From CAYMKL01 sp964390805 (GTDB lineage: Bacteria; Chloroflexota; Anaerolineae; VGOG01): DNA of 21,379 bases. How positions within the stretch are numbered: the first letter of the stretch is position 1; the number at the start of each line of letters is the position of its first letter. Under the pieces are notes generated by a model. That model saw only the letters and a list, made by a program, of their open reading frames with translations. It made no database searches and was not told the DNA's origin. The stretch is from contig CAYMKL010000118.1 in assembly GCA_964390805.1 (NCBI GenBank), positions 1 through 21,379 on the forward strand, given 5' to 3'. Made by a program: the position numbers and the translations under genes. This document shows, piece after piece, positions 13,925-21,379 of the stretch.

Positions 13925-14461
13925 ATGAAGAAGAGGTTTATGATCCTGGTCGGTTCAGTGCTGGCAGTGGTTCTCCTAGGAGCGATTGTAGTAGTGCCTG
14001 CTTTCGCTCAGGAGGAGACACCCGAAGCGCCCTGCCGTGGTCGCGGTGGAGGCTTTGGCCTAATGGGCGGTTCGTGGACGATGTTCGACACTATGGCTGA
14101 GGCCCTGGGACTAACTCCCGAGGCGTTGTTCGCCGAGTTGCACGCGGGCAATACTCTAGAGGAGATTGCCGAGGCGCGAGGCGTAGAATTGGAAGCTGTG
14201 CAGGAGGCCATGAACGCCGCCCGAGCCGAGGCCATGCGGGAGGCCATCGAGCAAGCCGTGGAGGATGAACGCATAACCCAGGAGCAGGCCGACTGGTTAC
14301 TTGAGGGGTTGGAGCAAGGCTTCTTCCCCATGGGCCGGGGCTTCGGCTTCGGACACGGGATGAAGGGGGGCTTCGGGCGTGGGATGAGAGGTAGCTTCGG
14401 TAGCTTTGCCCCGCAACGATCCCCGTCAACGTCAACAGTGCCGAGTTCCTCCTCGCTCTAG
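13925..14461 (+). CDS. Secreted small helical protein, Gly/Phe-rich C-terminus
   Basis: 178 residues. Residues 1-28 form a signal peptide with cleavage likely after AFA (28). Residues ~54-92 read 'MAEALGLTPEALFAELHAGNTLEEIAEARGVELEAVQEAM', a helical repeat seen in DUF2680/YckD-like secreted proteins, followed by 'AIEQAVEDERITQEQADWLLEGL'. The C-terminus is rich in Gly, Phe, Met and Arg, then Ser. No catalytic motif is present. GAGGAGGTGA at 13911-13920 fixes ATG 13925; the upstream ATGs at 13904 and 13907 lack this. It shares a promoter architecture with the beta-helix gene downstream and is ended by a terminator. Function is unknown; a cell-envelope role is inferred. Confidence 0.85.
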   Translation: MKKRFMILVGSVLAVVLLGAIVVVPAFAQEETPEAPCRGRGGGFGLMGGSWTMFDTMAEALGLTPEALFAELHAGNTLEEIAEARGVELEAVQEAMNAARAEAMREAIEQAVEDERITQEQADWLLEGLEQGFFPMGRGFGFGHGMKGGFGRGMRGSFGSFAPQRSPSTSTVPSSSSL

Positions 14462-14517
14462 AGGTACTGTAGCTTATACGCCCAGCAGCCGGTTGAGGAG
14501 GGGCCGCTGCGCCAGTG

Positions 14518-14550
14518 AGGGGAGCGAGGTATCACTTTCGCTCCCCTTTT
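14518..14550 (+). terminator. Rho-independent terminator
   Basis: AGGGGAGCGA (14518-14527) pairs perfectly with TCGCTCCCCT (14538-14547) around a 10-nt loop, followed by TTT. It lies 57 nt after the stop of the secreted protein gene. Confidence 0.8.
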
Positions 14551-14603
14551 CCATTCGCATGTGCCGTAGTTGAAAGGGAGCCAACCTCCAGCCAGGCTCG
14601 GTC

Positions 14604-14662
14604 TTTACACGAGTTTCATAACTTCTTCATCAAACCTTTATCGAGGTCTGCCGTAATATAAA
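14604..14662 (+). promoter_or_regulatory. Four 11-bp-phased direct repeats and -10 box before the beta-helix gene
   Basis: TTTACA, TTCATA, TTCATC and TTTATC start at 14604, 14615, 14626 and 14637, exactly 11 bp apart. The -10 candidates TAATAT (14654-14659) and TATAAA (14657-14662) follow. The layout parallels 13829-13871, so the same OmpR/PhoB-like regulator probably controls both units. No such regulator gene is in the window. Confidence 0.65.
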
Positions 14663-14741
14663 TCGCTCACAGGTGACTGCTTAGCCCCCGCTCGCCAGGG
14701 ACGACAGTCCTGGGCTTTTGTAGAGAAAACTTGCTGCAGAC

Positions 14742-16657
14742 ATGGGCCGCTGGATTGTCATCCAGCTAGAGCGGCTGAGCAGTTACTGCTGGTAACTCTT
14801 ATCTTTACTCTCACCGCGTGTTCCGGTGATGCAGTCGTATCTACGGAGATTGTATCTGCCTCTGAACCGGCAAATGAGTCTGGAGAGGCATCCAGTCCAG
14901 TTGATAACACCCAACAAAACTCAGAGACCACATCCAGCCCGATTTCCGCTGAATACGATAGTGATGATCTGGATTCCAGCGTGAGCCATTCCGATACATC
15001 CTACATCAAGCTAGAAGGCGATTCGATCACCTTCGAAGGAAGCGGTGCCACGGTTAACGGCAACATCGTGACCATCACATCTTCCGGCATGTACAGCATT
15101 AGCGGCACCTTGAGCGACGGACAGATAGTAGTAGATGCTGAGGACAAGGAAACGGTGGAGCTCGTTCTGAACGGAGTGGATATCACTTATTCCACCAGCG
15201 CACCCATCTACGTCAGCAATGCGGAAAAAACAGTGATCACCTTAGCCGATGGCACTGAGAATTACGTCACCGACGGGTCTTCTTATCTCTTTGAGGATGC
15301 AGAAGACGAACCCAATGCAGCGGTTTTCAGTAAAGATGACCTCACTATTAACGGCAAGGGCTCACTGACCGTCAACGCAAGCTACAACAACGGCATTGCC
15401 AGCAAAGACGACCTGAAGATCACCGGCGGTAACATCACCGTAAACGCCGTGAACGATGGGATCAAGGGCCGGGATTCCATTGCCGTCAAGGATGGAACGA
15501 TCACCATCAATGCCGGCGGCGACGGGATGCAGTCCAATAACGATGAAGATGCCGAAAAGGGATACGTTTCCATAGAGGGCGGCACGCTCGATATCACGGC
15601 GGGTCTGGATGGTATTCAGGCAGAAACCAGCCTGCTGGTCAGCGGCGGCGACATCGCCATAACCTCAGGAGGCGGCAGCGTCGCAAGCAGCAGCAGAGGG
15701 GGAGGTTTTGGTGGACGCGGGATGGGGGGCAATCTCAATAAGACAGACGAGAGCGCCAAAGGATTGAAAGCCGGGGTAGACCTCACCATCACAGGCGGCG
15801 AAATCCAAATCAGTTCTCTGGACGATGCCCTCCACTCGGATGTGCGCATCACGATCAACGGCGGCGATATTCTGCTCGCCTCCGGGGATGATGGCGTTCA
15901 CGCCGACGATGCGCTGACCATCAACGGTGGTGTCCTGAACATTGCCCAGTCGTATGAGGGCCTGGAGAGTGTGATCATCACAATCAACGATGGCAATATT
16001 CACATTGTTTCCAGCGACGACGGAATCAACGCCTCCAGTGGGGCTGGTGGCGCCGCAGCCGGTGGAATGCAAGGTCGAGGGCGGGGCATGTTCGAATCTG
16101 GCGACAACTACCTCTATGTCAACGGCGGATACATCGCAATTGATGCCAATGGTGACGGTATTGACGCGAATGGCTCGATTGATATGACCGGAGGCATGGT
16201 TATCGTCAACGGGCCTACATCCAACAATAACGGAGCCTTGGATTATTTAGGTGCGTTTAACATTACCGGTGGTTTCATCGTTGCGGTAGGCAGTGCCGGT
16301 ATGGCACAAGCCCCAAGCGCATCATCAACCCAGTATTCAGTGATGCAGATCTTCCCATCACCGCAGGCAGCCGGTACGATGATTCACATTGAAACCAAAG
16401 ACGGCGAAGAGATTCTTACATTCGTACCTACAAAGGCATACCAGTCGGTAGTGTTATCCTCGCCCGAACTAGAAAACGGTTCGACCTATAAGGTTTACTC
16501 CGGAGGTAGCTCAACCGGTACAGTTACCGACGGACGATATTCGGGGGGAACATATACTGCCGGCACAGAAGCTGCTAGCTTTACCATTTCGAGTAGGGTA
16601 ACCGGTGCAGGCTCATTAAGAGGCGGTTTCTTCGGCGGCGCAAGGAGGAGGCCATGA
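14742..16657 (+). CDS. Cthe_2159-type beta-helix carbohydrate-binding lipoprotein, N-terminal frameshift
   Basis: The mature part has many rungs of the form 'ITINGGDI...DDGVHADDALTINGG', 'DGIKGRDSI', 'DGIDANGSIDMTGGMV', which match the right-handed beta-helix family around Clostridium thermocellum Cthe_2159, a calcium- and polysaccharide-binding surface protein. Upstream of the GTG at 14981 the same frame stays open and reads LLLVTLIFTLTACSG, a lipoprotein signal with lipobox Cys at 14819-14821, then a Ser/Thr/Glu-rich linker. That frame has no start codon. ATG 14742 (MGRWIVIQLERLSS) is one base out of frame, so a single-base deletion near 14783 would join them. It could be a sequencing error or a real lesion; if real, translation would have to start at a weak site such as 14981. 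No lone ribosome binding site is convincing. A small helical protein follows in the operon. Confidence 0.7.
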
Positions 16658-16902
16658 GCGACACGGACTATCTGGACGATTCATTCATTGAGCAAATCTG
16701 GCACGACCTGGGCAGCCAGGTAACCCGCGAGCGAATCCATCAAATAGCCGCCGAGACAGCGGCCGAGTTTCGCACGGCTACTGTGACCGCGTTCGTACCC
16801 GTCTTTGTCCGTCGGCGAACACGCGAGAAACTAGAGATGCTGATCGGTGAAAACGGTAAACTGAGAGAACAGATTCTGCACCAATCAAAGAAAACGATTT
16901 GA
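16654..16902 (+). CDS. Small helical protein, three-helix-bundle-like
   Basis: 82 residues, starting in the last bases of the beta-helix gene (ATGA). AAGGAGG upstream supports ATG 16654. The pattern 'FIEQIWHDLGSQVTRERIHQIAAETAAEFRTATVTAFVPVFVRRRTREKLEML' resembles small proteins called three-helix bundle dimerization domain, with 'FVPVFVRRR' as the conserved part. No signal peptide, so it is cytosolic, though it shares an operon with a surface lipoprotein. The role is unknown; the -35 box of the lacI promoter lies in its stop codon region. Confidence 0.75.
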   Translation: MSDTDYLDDSFIEQIWHDLGSQVTRERIHQIAAETAAEFRTATVTAFVPVFVRRRTREKLEMLIGENGKLREQILHQSKKTI

Positions 16903-16927
16903 CAAATCCATCAACCTGTAGTACAAT
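16899..16927 (+). promoter_or_regulatory. Promoter of the lacI-family regulator gene
   Basis: TTGACA (16899-16904), a 17-nt spacer and TACAAT (16922-16927). The -35 box overlaps the TGA of the preceding gene. The start site would be about 16934, inside the operator just downstream. Confidence 0.75.
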
Positions 16928-16930
16928 CTG

Positions 16931-16955
16931 AATAATCACCGGTAACGATACCGGT
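16931..16955. promoter_or_regulatory. LacI-type operator O1, overlapping the lacI start site
   Basis: ACCGGTA (16938-16944), ACGA, TACCGGT (16949-16955) is an exact 18-bp inverted repeat. Its 16941-16950 stretch GGTAACGATA also equals, with one change, the right half of the operator at 18098-18107 (GGAAACGATA). Binding here would block the regulator's own promoter. Confidence 0.6.
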
Positions 16956-17000
16956 AACCTTCCCAGCAGTGAACTCTTTTAGATTAGGCGAACACGATAG

Positions 17001-18038
17001 ATGAAGCGTACCAAAGGGATCATAACCATTCAAGATGTGGCCGAGGCAGCCGGCGTGTCTGTCTCCACTGTATCGCGTGTGCTGAACGATATGGATCACG
17101 TGGCCCCAGAGACCTATCAGAGAGTACGAGACGTCATTGTGGAGCTGGGTTACACTTCAAATCTGGCGGCTAAGAGCATGCGTAGCCACAAAACGAATGT
17201 CATTGGCCTGGTTATTGCCGATGTGGAAGGTTCTTTCTCTGTTCAAGTGATGAAGGGCATTAACCGGGCGATTGTAGAGCTTGACTATGATCTGATTCTG
17301 TACACCGGCGGAGATATCAAGAGAGAATCATCTGCCGTTCGGGAACAACGCTACGTTTCTCTACTCAGTAGTGTCACCGATGGTATCATTACTTCTACGC
17401 CCGCTGCAACCACCTTCTCCACAGCTTCCCCTATCGTAGTCGTTGATCCCAACAAGGCAGGTCTTGATTATCCCGCTGTGATTGCTACCAACCGAGCTGG
17501 GGCTCTGGAAGCGATGGAATATCTCATTAGCTTGGGGCACCGCCGGATTGGTTTCATTGCCGGTCGTCCCGAGCTACAGAGCGCGGTCCAGCGATTTCAA
17601 GGCTACAAAGACGGTCTGTGTCAGGCCGACATCCCTACGAGCCCTGAACTAATTCAGACTGGCGATTACTCCACAGAAACAGGGTATCTCTGCGCTCAGA
17701 AACTGCTGAACCTTTCGGATCCGCCAACGGCTGTCTTTGCGGCCAATGACCAATCGGCTATTGGTGTGATCAAGGCTGCCCAAGAAGCTGGACTACATGT
17801 CCCCGACGACCTGTCCGTGGTTGGATTTGACAACACTCCTGCGGCAGCCCACATTAACCCCGGCCTAACAACAGTTGATCAGTTTATTGATAAGATGGGC
17901 TACGTGGCCACGGAGATGCTGATAAGTCTGATCCAAGGCGAATCCTTGGATAGTAACTTGTACGAGATGCCGACGCAGCTCATTATTAGAGACTCTTGCC
18001 GGGCCATTGCAAGCAACACTCCACTTGAGTCTGAGTAG
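17001..18038 (+). CDS. LacI family transcriptional regulator
   Basis: 345 residues. Residues 8-30 (ITIQDVAEAAGVSVSTVSRVLND) form the helix-turn-helix, followed by a hinge-like 'NLAAKSMRS' where the usual hinge Leu is Met. The effector domain (~60-335) is a periplasmic-binding-protein-like fold with 'GFIAGRPELQSAVQRFQGY', 'FAANDQSAIGVIKAAQEAG' and 'LSVVGFDNTPAAA'. LacI regulators mostly repress sugar uptake and are released by a sugar. Starting at 17001, ATG has only a weak 'TTAGGCG' upstream. Operators lie at its own promoter and before the solute-binding gene, which suggests a carbohydrate substrate for the ABC system (inference). Confidence 0.93.
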   Translation: MKRTKGIITIQDVAEAAGVSVSTVSRVLNDMDHVAPETYQRVRDVIVELGYTSNLAAKSMRSHKTNVIGLVIADVEGSFSVQVMKGINRAIVELDYDLILYTGGDIKRESSAVREQRYVSLLSSVTDGIITSTPAATTFSTASPIVVVDPNKAGLDYPAVIATNRAGALEAMEYLISLGHRRIGFIAGRPELQSAVQRFQGYKDGLCQADIPTSPELIQTGDYSTETGYLCAQKLLNLSDPPTAVFAANDQSAIGVIKAAQEAGLHVPDDLSVVGFDNTPAAAHINPGLTTVDQFIDKMGYVATEMLISLIQGESLDSNLYEMPTQLIIRDSCRAIASNTPLESE

Positions 18039-18087
18039 GAAAAGCGATTGATTGAGGGAAGTTGCATTGTTTTTTTACCTGGCCTGG

Positions 18088-18107
18088 TATCGTTACCGGA
18101 AACGATA
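18088..18107. promoter_or_regulatory. LacI-type operator O2 upstream of the ABC uptake operon
   Basis: TATCGTTACC (18088-18097) and GGAAACGATA (18098-18107) form a 20-bp palindrome with one mismatched pair and a central CpG step, as in LacI-family sites. A weak promoter, TTGCAT (18062-18067), 17 nt, TGGTAT (18085-18090), overlaps it. The site is 95 bases before the solute-binding gene. Confidence 0.75.
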
Positions 18108-18202
18108 TCAAGGAGTTTGAAAGGAGGTGGCTATCGGACCAAGATCGTGACCCTAATCGTTAGCAGGTCCAAAATCAGAACAAAAGAAGGAGGAAGAAAA
18201 AA

Positions 18203-20236
18203 ATGAAGAAGCTAATAGCATTGTTGGTTGCTCTGGCGGTGCTGGCCGCCTGTGCCGCGCCCACCCCTGAGTTGATCGAGAAAGAGGTGGTCGTCGAGAA
18301 GCCGGTGGTCGAGACCGTGGTCGTCGAGAAAGAGGTGGTCGTCGAGAAGCCGGTGGTCGAGACCGTGGTCGTCGAGAAAGTCGTAACGGCGACGCCTGTT
18401 CCAGTGCCAAAGGCAGAGGCAAAAGATGTAATGGGGTTTCCTCGGCGTGAAACCCTGTTCGCACACCAGTTGACGGGACGCACCGGCACCCCCGATGACT
18501 TCAACGAATGGGTCAGCTGGAAGTGGCGAGATCGCGGCATGGCACAACTGATGAACGAGCCATTGTGGACCATTGAATACGCAGTCGGGGAGGTCATCAA
18601 CAGCCTGGCGGCTGGTCCACCCGAATACACTGGGGACTTCACCCAGATGACGGTCAAGCTCAGGGAGGGTGTATACTGGAGCGATGGTGTGGAGTTCACC
18701 GCGGACGACGTGGTGTTCACCATAGAGACGGTCAAGGCTACTCCGGGTCTTAACTACAACGTCCAGCTGCAAGGTGTAGAAAGCGCTACCGCAGCGGACA
18801 AATACACCGTGGTCGTCGAACTTGCCGAGCCGAACTCGCGCTTCCACACCTACTTCCTGGATCGGTGGGGAAGCCTTTTTATGATGCCCAAGCATGTGTT
18901 CGAACAGGTGGAGGATCTCGTGGGCTTCCAGTATAACCCGCCACTGAGCTTGGGGCCGTACGTCCTTGACAGTTACGATCCGGAGGGGTTCTGGACCGCC
19001 TGGAAATTGCGGGACGACTGGGAGAGGACCCCCACCGGGATGCTCTTTGGCCAGCCCAAGCCCAAGTACGTAGTGTTCGTCACTCACCAAGACCCCGCAT
19101 CCGCAGTTATCGCCCAGGTGCGCCATGAGCTCGATATGACCCAACTAACCCCCGAGTCCCTAAGGGCCGTCTTGGCCCAGAACCCCTACTCCCGCGGCTA
19201 TCGAGATGAGTACCCGTGGGTGGTTAACACTGACCCGTGCATCACCGGACTCACCTTCAACGCCCTGAAGCCCCCGTTCGATAACAGGGAAGTGCGGTGG
19301 GCCCTCACCCTGGCAATTGACATCGTTTCGTACAGCGCCAACGCCATGGACGGCGCACTCATGATGAGCGCTCTTCACACCCCGTCTGTGCCTCTGTACA
19401 TGAAAGAATACTACGAACCGATGGAGGGGTGGTTGGCCGACTTCGAACTGGATCTGGGCGGCGGCCAGACCTTCAAGCCCTATGACCCAGACGCTCCCTA
19501 CCGGCTTGCCGAATATGCGGCGGGGCGCGGGTATGTTGTCCCCGAGGACCCCGAGGACATCAAGACGACCTTCGGCTATGGCTGGTGGAAGTACGCCCCT
19601 GATGAGGCGGCAATGCTGCTTGAGAAGAATGGCTTCACCCGGGACGCGGATGGCAAGTGGCTCCTCCCAGACGGAACGCCGTGGAAGTTCAACGTTCTCT
19701 GCGATCCGAACCCCGGTCATCACCACTACCAGAACACCCTTGCCGCGGTGCAAGAGTGGCGAAAGTTCGGGATTGATGTGGAACAGTTGTCCTCCGAGCT
19801 ATTCGCTACAATGAATGACCACGGTGATTTTGATGTCACCACGTCTTGGCCAGCATACGAACCCTGGGGTGGTCACGAGGACCTATTCCGGACATTTAAC
19901 CAATGGAACTCGGCCTTCGTGGAGCCGGTTCTTGGAGAACCACAATATGGCCACGAATCCCGCTGGTCAGATCCCCGCATGGATCAGGTCACCGCCGACC
20001 TTCAGGGCACCGACTGGAACGACACCGAGCGGATCGTTGAACTCGGCATGGAGGGACTAAAGATCGCCGTCGAGGAGATGCCGGGTATCGCCACCTACAC
20101 CTACGTGGGAGCGGTCGCCTGGGACACCTACTACTGGACGAACTGGCCAGGTGCCGAGAATATCTATTCTCAGCCGTACCACCATTGGCCAAACTTCAAA
20201 TACATGCTGCCGTTCCTGGAGCCCACTGGACGGTAA
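18203..20236 (+). CDS. Family-5 extracellular solute-binding lipoprotein
   Basis: 677 residues. Residues 1-16 are a signal with lipobox LAAC (Cys17), so the protein is membrane-anchored outside the cell. Residues ~26-57 are two identical 16-residue Val/Glu-rich repeats, then 'TATPVPVP', a linker style seen in Chloroflexota binding proteins. The rest is a SBP_bac_5 fold: 'KLREGVYWSDGVEFTADDVVFTIE', 'PKHVFE', 'DNREVRWALTLAIDI' and 'HNYQ-like' helices. The family binds peptides, nickel or oligosaccharides; the LacI neighbour favours a sugar, but this is not proven. ATG 18203 follows AAGGAGGA. A strong hairpin after the stop separates it from the permease genes, likely raising its level relative to them. 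Confidence 0.93.
   Translation: MKKLIALLVALAVLAACAAPTPELIEKEVVVEKPVVETVVVEKEVVVEKPVVETVVVEKVVTATPVPVPKAEAKDVMGFPRRETLFAHQLTGRTGTPDDFNEWVSWKWRDRGMAQLMNEPLWTIEYAVGEVINSLAAGPPEYTGDFTQMTVKLREGVYWSDGVEFTADDVVFTIETVKATPGLNYNVQLQGVESATAADKYTVVVELAEPNSRFHTYFLDRWGSLFMMPKHVFEQVEDLVGFQYNPPLSLGPYVLDSYDPEGFWTAWKLRDDWERTPTGMLFGQPKPKYVVFVTHQDPASAVIAQVRHELDMTQLTPESLRAVLAQNPYSRGYRDEYPWVVNTDPCITGLTFNALKPPFDNREVRWALTLAIDIVSYSANAMDGALMMSALHTPSVPLYMKEYYEPMEGWLADFELDLGGGQTFKPYDPDAPYRLAEYAAGRGYVVPEDPEDIKTTFGYGWWKYAPDEAAMLLEKNGFTRDADGKWLLPDGTPWKFNVLCDPNPGHHHYQNTLAAVQEWRKFGIDVEQLSSELFATMNDHGDFDVTTSWPAYEPWGGHEDLFRTFNQWNSAFVEPVLGEPQYGHESRWSDPRMDQVTADLQGTDWNDTERIVELGMEGLKIAVEEMPGIATYTYVGAVAWDTYYWTNWPGAENIYSQPYHHWPNFKYMLPFLEPTGR
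18278..18380 (+). repeat. Tandem 48-bp repeat in the lipoprotein linker
   Basis: Two exact 48-bp units (18278-18325 and 18326-18373) followed by 7 further matching bases. They encode two 16-residue copies of a Val-Glu-Lys-Pro stretch. The exact DNA identity suggests recent duplication or ongoing correction; the number of units may vary between strains. Confidence 0.85.
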
Positions 20237-20255
20237 GGCACGAACCTGGAGAGAG

Positions 20256-20292
20256 CCCACGAGCAGGGGGGTTCCCCCCTGCTCGTGGGTTT
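20256..20292 (+). terminator. Strong hairpin between solute-binding and permease genes
   Basis: CCCACGAGCAGGGGGG (20256-20271) and its exact complement CCCCCCTGCTCGTGGG (20274-20289) form a 16-bp stem with a 2-nt gap (so a 4-nt or larger loop in practice), then TTT. It could end some transcripts or protect the upstream mRNA, so that the binding protein outnumbers its permease, as is common in such operons. Confidence 0.75.
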
Positions 20293-20324
20293 CAATTCAA
20301 ATTCCAATTAGAGAAGGAGGGGGA

Positions 20325-21332
20325 GTGAGGTTCGTAAGGCGATATCTCGTCCCGCGGCTCATACAATATGTGCTTGTGACCTGCCTGGGGATTACGGTGG
20401 TCTTTGTAATCCCCAGGCTGCTACCCAGCGACCCGGTCGAGAGCATGGTCGCCACCCTTCAGGCTCAAGGCGCTTATATGGAGCCGGTAGCGGTGAAGGA
20501 AATGATCAGCACATTGCGAGAGATGTATGGTTTGGAAGAGGGATTACTTGAGCAGTATATTTCATTCTGGAAGAGGCTTTTCACCGCTGATTTTGGGCCT
20601 TCGTATTTCAGCTTCCCTACCCCTGTTATCGAGTTGATAGGCCGATCCCTACCTTGGACGGTCGGGTTGCTCCTCGTGACCACGGTGTTGTCCTGGATTA
20701 TTGGGAACATATCTGGTGGACTCTCAGGGTACTTTACGGGGAGTAGGCTACTAAGAATACTCGATGGAATGCTAATGTTCGTGCGCCCTATACCCTATTA
20801 CGTATTGGGCCTGACGCTCGTCATCTTGTTTGCCTATCTACTTCCCGTATTCCCTTTTGGAGGAGCGTATACCATCGGCGCGAGGATTGCCTTCACCTGG
20901 AGCTTTGTCAGGGACGTTCTCAAACACGCCTTTCTTCCGGCACTGTCCCTGAGCCTGTTGGGTGTGGCAGTCAATCATCAGACCATGCGGCTCATCATCC
21001 AGGGTGTCAAAGAGGAGGATTACATACGGTACGCAAGAATCGGGGCGGTCAAGGAGCGAACGATCTTTGCCCGATACGCGATGAGGAACGCCGTACTGCC
21101 CCAGATCACCGGGCTCACTCTTTCCCTTGGGCAGATATTCGGTGGCGCCCTGATCACGGAAATCGTCTTTTCCTATCCCGGGCTGGGATTCCTGCTTTAC
21201 CGGGCCATTGTGAACAGCGACTACAACCTGCTTATGGGCATTACGACCATCTCCATCATAGCCATCACAACATTGGTTTTGATCATTGATCTTTTATACC
21301 CGCTGTTTGACCCCAGGATAAGATTCAAATGA
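20325..21332 (+). CDS. DppB/OppB-type ABC permease
   Basis: 335 residues with six helices. 'RRYLVPRLIQYVLVTCLGITVVFVIPRLLPSDPVE' is a typical DppB N-terminus. The cytoplasmic loop 'YIRYARIGAVKERTIFARYAMRNAVLPQITGLTLSLGQIFGGALITEIVFSYPGLGFLLYRAI' holds the EAA-like motif that contacts the ATPase. The protein is one half of the membrane channel for the solute-binding protein. GTG 20325 is chosen because GAGAAGGAGGGGG ends just before it; longer in-frame starts lie inside the solute-binding gene and the hairpin. Its stop overlaps a following ATG (ATGA). Confidence 0.92.
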   Translation: MRFVRRYLVPRLIQYVLVTCLGITVVFVIPRLLPSDPVESMVATLQAQGAYMEPVAVKEMISTLREMYGLEEGLLEQYISFWKRLFTADFGPSYFSFPTPVIELIGRSLPWTVGLLLVTTVLSWIIGNISGGLSGYFTGSRLLRILDGMLMFVRPIPYYVLGLTLVILFAYLLPVFPFGGAYTIGARIAFTWSFVRDVLKHAFLPALSLSLLGVAVNHQTMRLIIQGVKEEDYIRYARIGAVKERTIFARYAMRNAVLPQITGLTLSLGQIFGGALITEIVFSYPGLGFLLYRAIVNSDYNLLMGITTISIIAITTLVLIIDLLYPLFDPRIRFK

Positions 21333-21379
21333 GTGTGGCTAAGATCTGTGGGGGTGGGGGGTGCGGGCGCGCGCGAAGC
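21329..21379 (+). CDS. Probable DppC-like permease, 3' truncated
   Basis: ATG at 21329 overlaps the DppB stop and opens 17 codons to the window edge (MSVAKICGGGGCGRARS). Position and overlap fit the second permease of a Dpp-type operon. The bases after 21347 are almost all G and C, unlike the gene's neighbours and unlike normal DppC starts, so the final bases may be unreliable. Confidence 0.4.
   Translation, partial: MSVAKICGGGGCGRARS

Noticed and set aside
14672..14741. Frame open upstream of 14742 as a longer N-terminus for the beta-helix gene
   Set aside because: It has no start codon and encodes a mixed stretch with several Cys, unlike a signal peptide; it is probably untranslated leader.
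18212..19144. 310-residue minus-strand frame with His/Asp/Leu repeats
   Set aside because: The repeats are the reverse reading of the 48-bp tandem units in the lipoprotein gene; no supporting start or homology.

Overview
The window looks like a piece of a Chloroflexota (Anaerolineae/Caldilineae-like) genome. This is inferred from sequence style: a secreted protein with a Pro-Thr linker ending in a 'VYLPIVLKSY' tail, a lipoprotein whose Cys is followed by Val-Glu-Lys-rich repeats and then a TATPVP segment, a GT39-like glycosyltransferase with a C-terminal beta-sandwich, moderately high GC, and many short dispersed inverted repeats in the intergenic DNA. No rRNA, tRNA, CRISPR array or full insertion sequence was seen.

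Layout. (1) 1-717: 3' end of a secreted Ig-like/cupredoxin protein. (2) 883-4639: four same-strand genes, a ferredoxin-fused geranylgeranyl-reductase-family flavoprotein, a DegV lipid-binding protein, mobA and fdhD. The last two overlap and have their own promoter. (3) 4640-5130: a MITE-like inverted-repeat element beside a frameshifted histidine-kinase remnant, then a strong promoter with a palindromic operator. (4) 5138-8928: PadR regulator, a small Cys/His-rich coiled-coil protein, an ABC exporter and a MOT1-type molybdate transporter. (5) 9062-11544: PIG-L deacetylase, ABC ATPase and ABC-2 permease. (6) 11581-13659, minus strand: a membrane glycosyltransferase. (7) 13829-16902: a secreted helical protein, then a lipoprotein-like beta-helix (Cthe_2159-type) gene plus a small helical protein. 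Both promoters carry 11-bp-phased direct repeats. (8) 16899-21379: LacI regulator, family-5 solute-binding lipoprotein and Dpp-type permeases, running off the window.

How it fits together. mobA, fdhD and the MOT1 transporter point to molybdenum-enzyme (formate-dehydrogenase-like) metabolism, although no such enzyme is visible here. The PadR and its small partner begin with the same His/Cys-rich motif, which suggests a metal- or thiol-responsive efflux operon; this is the most unusual arrangement in the window. The two surface-protein promoters probably answer to one OmpR/PhoB-type response regulator. The LacI gene and the following ABC operon carry related operators, which is consistent with autoregulated oligosaccharide or peptide uptake. 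Several dispersed repeats sit inside reading frames, so repeat spread has affected protein sequences here.
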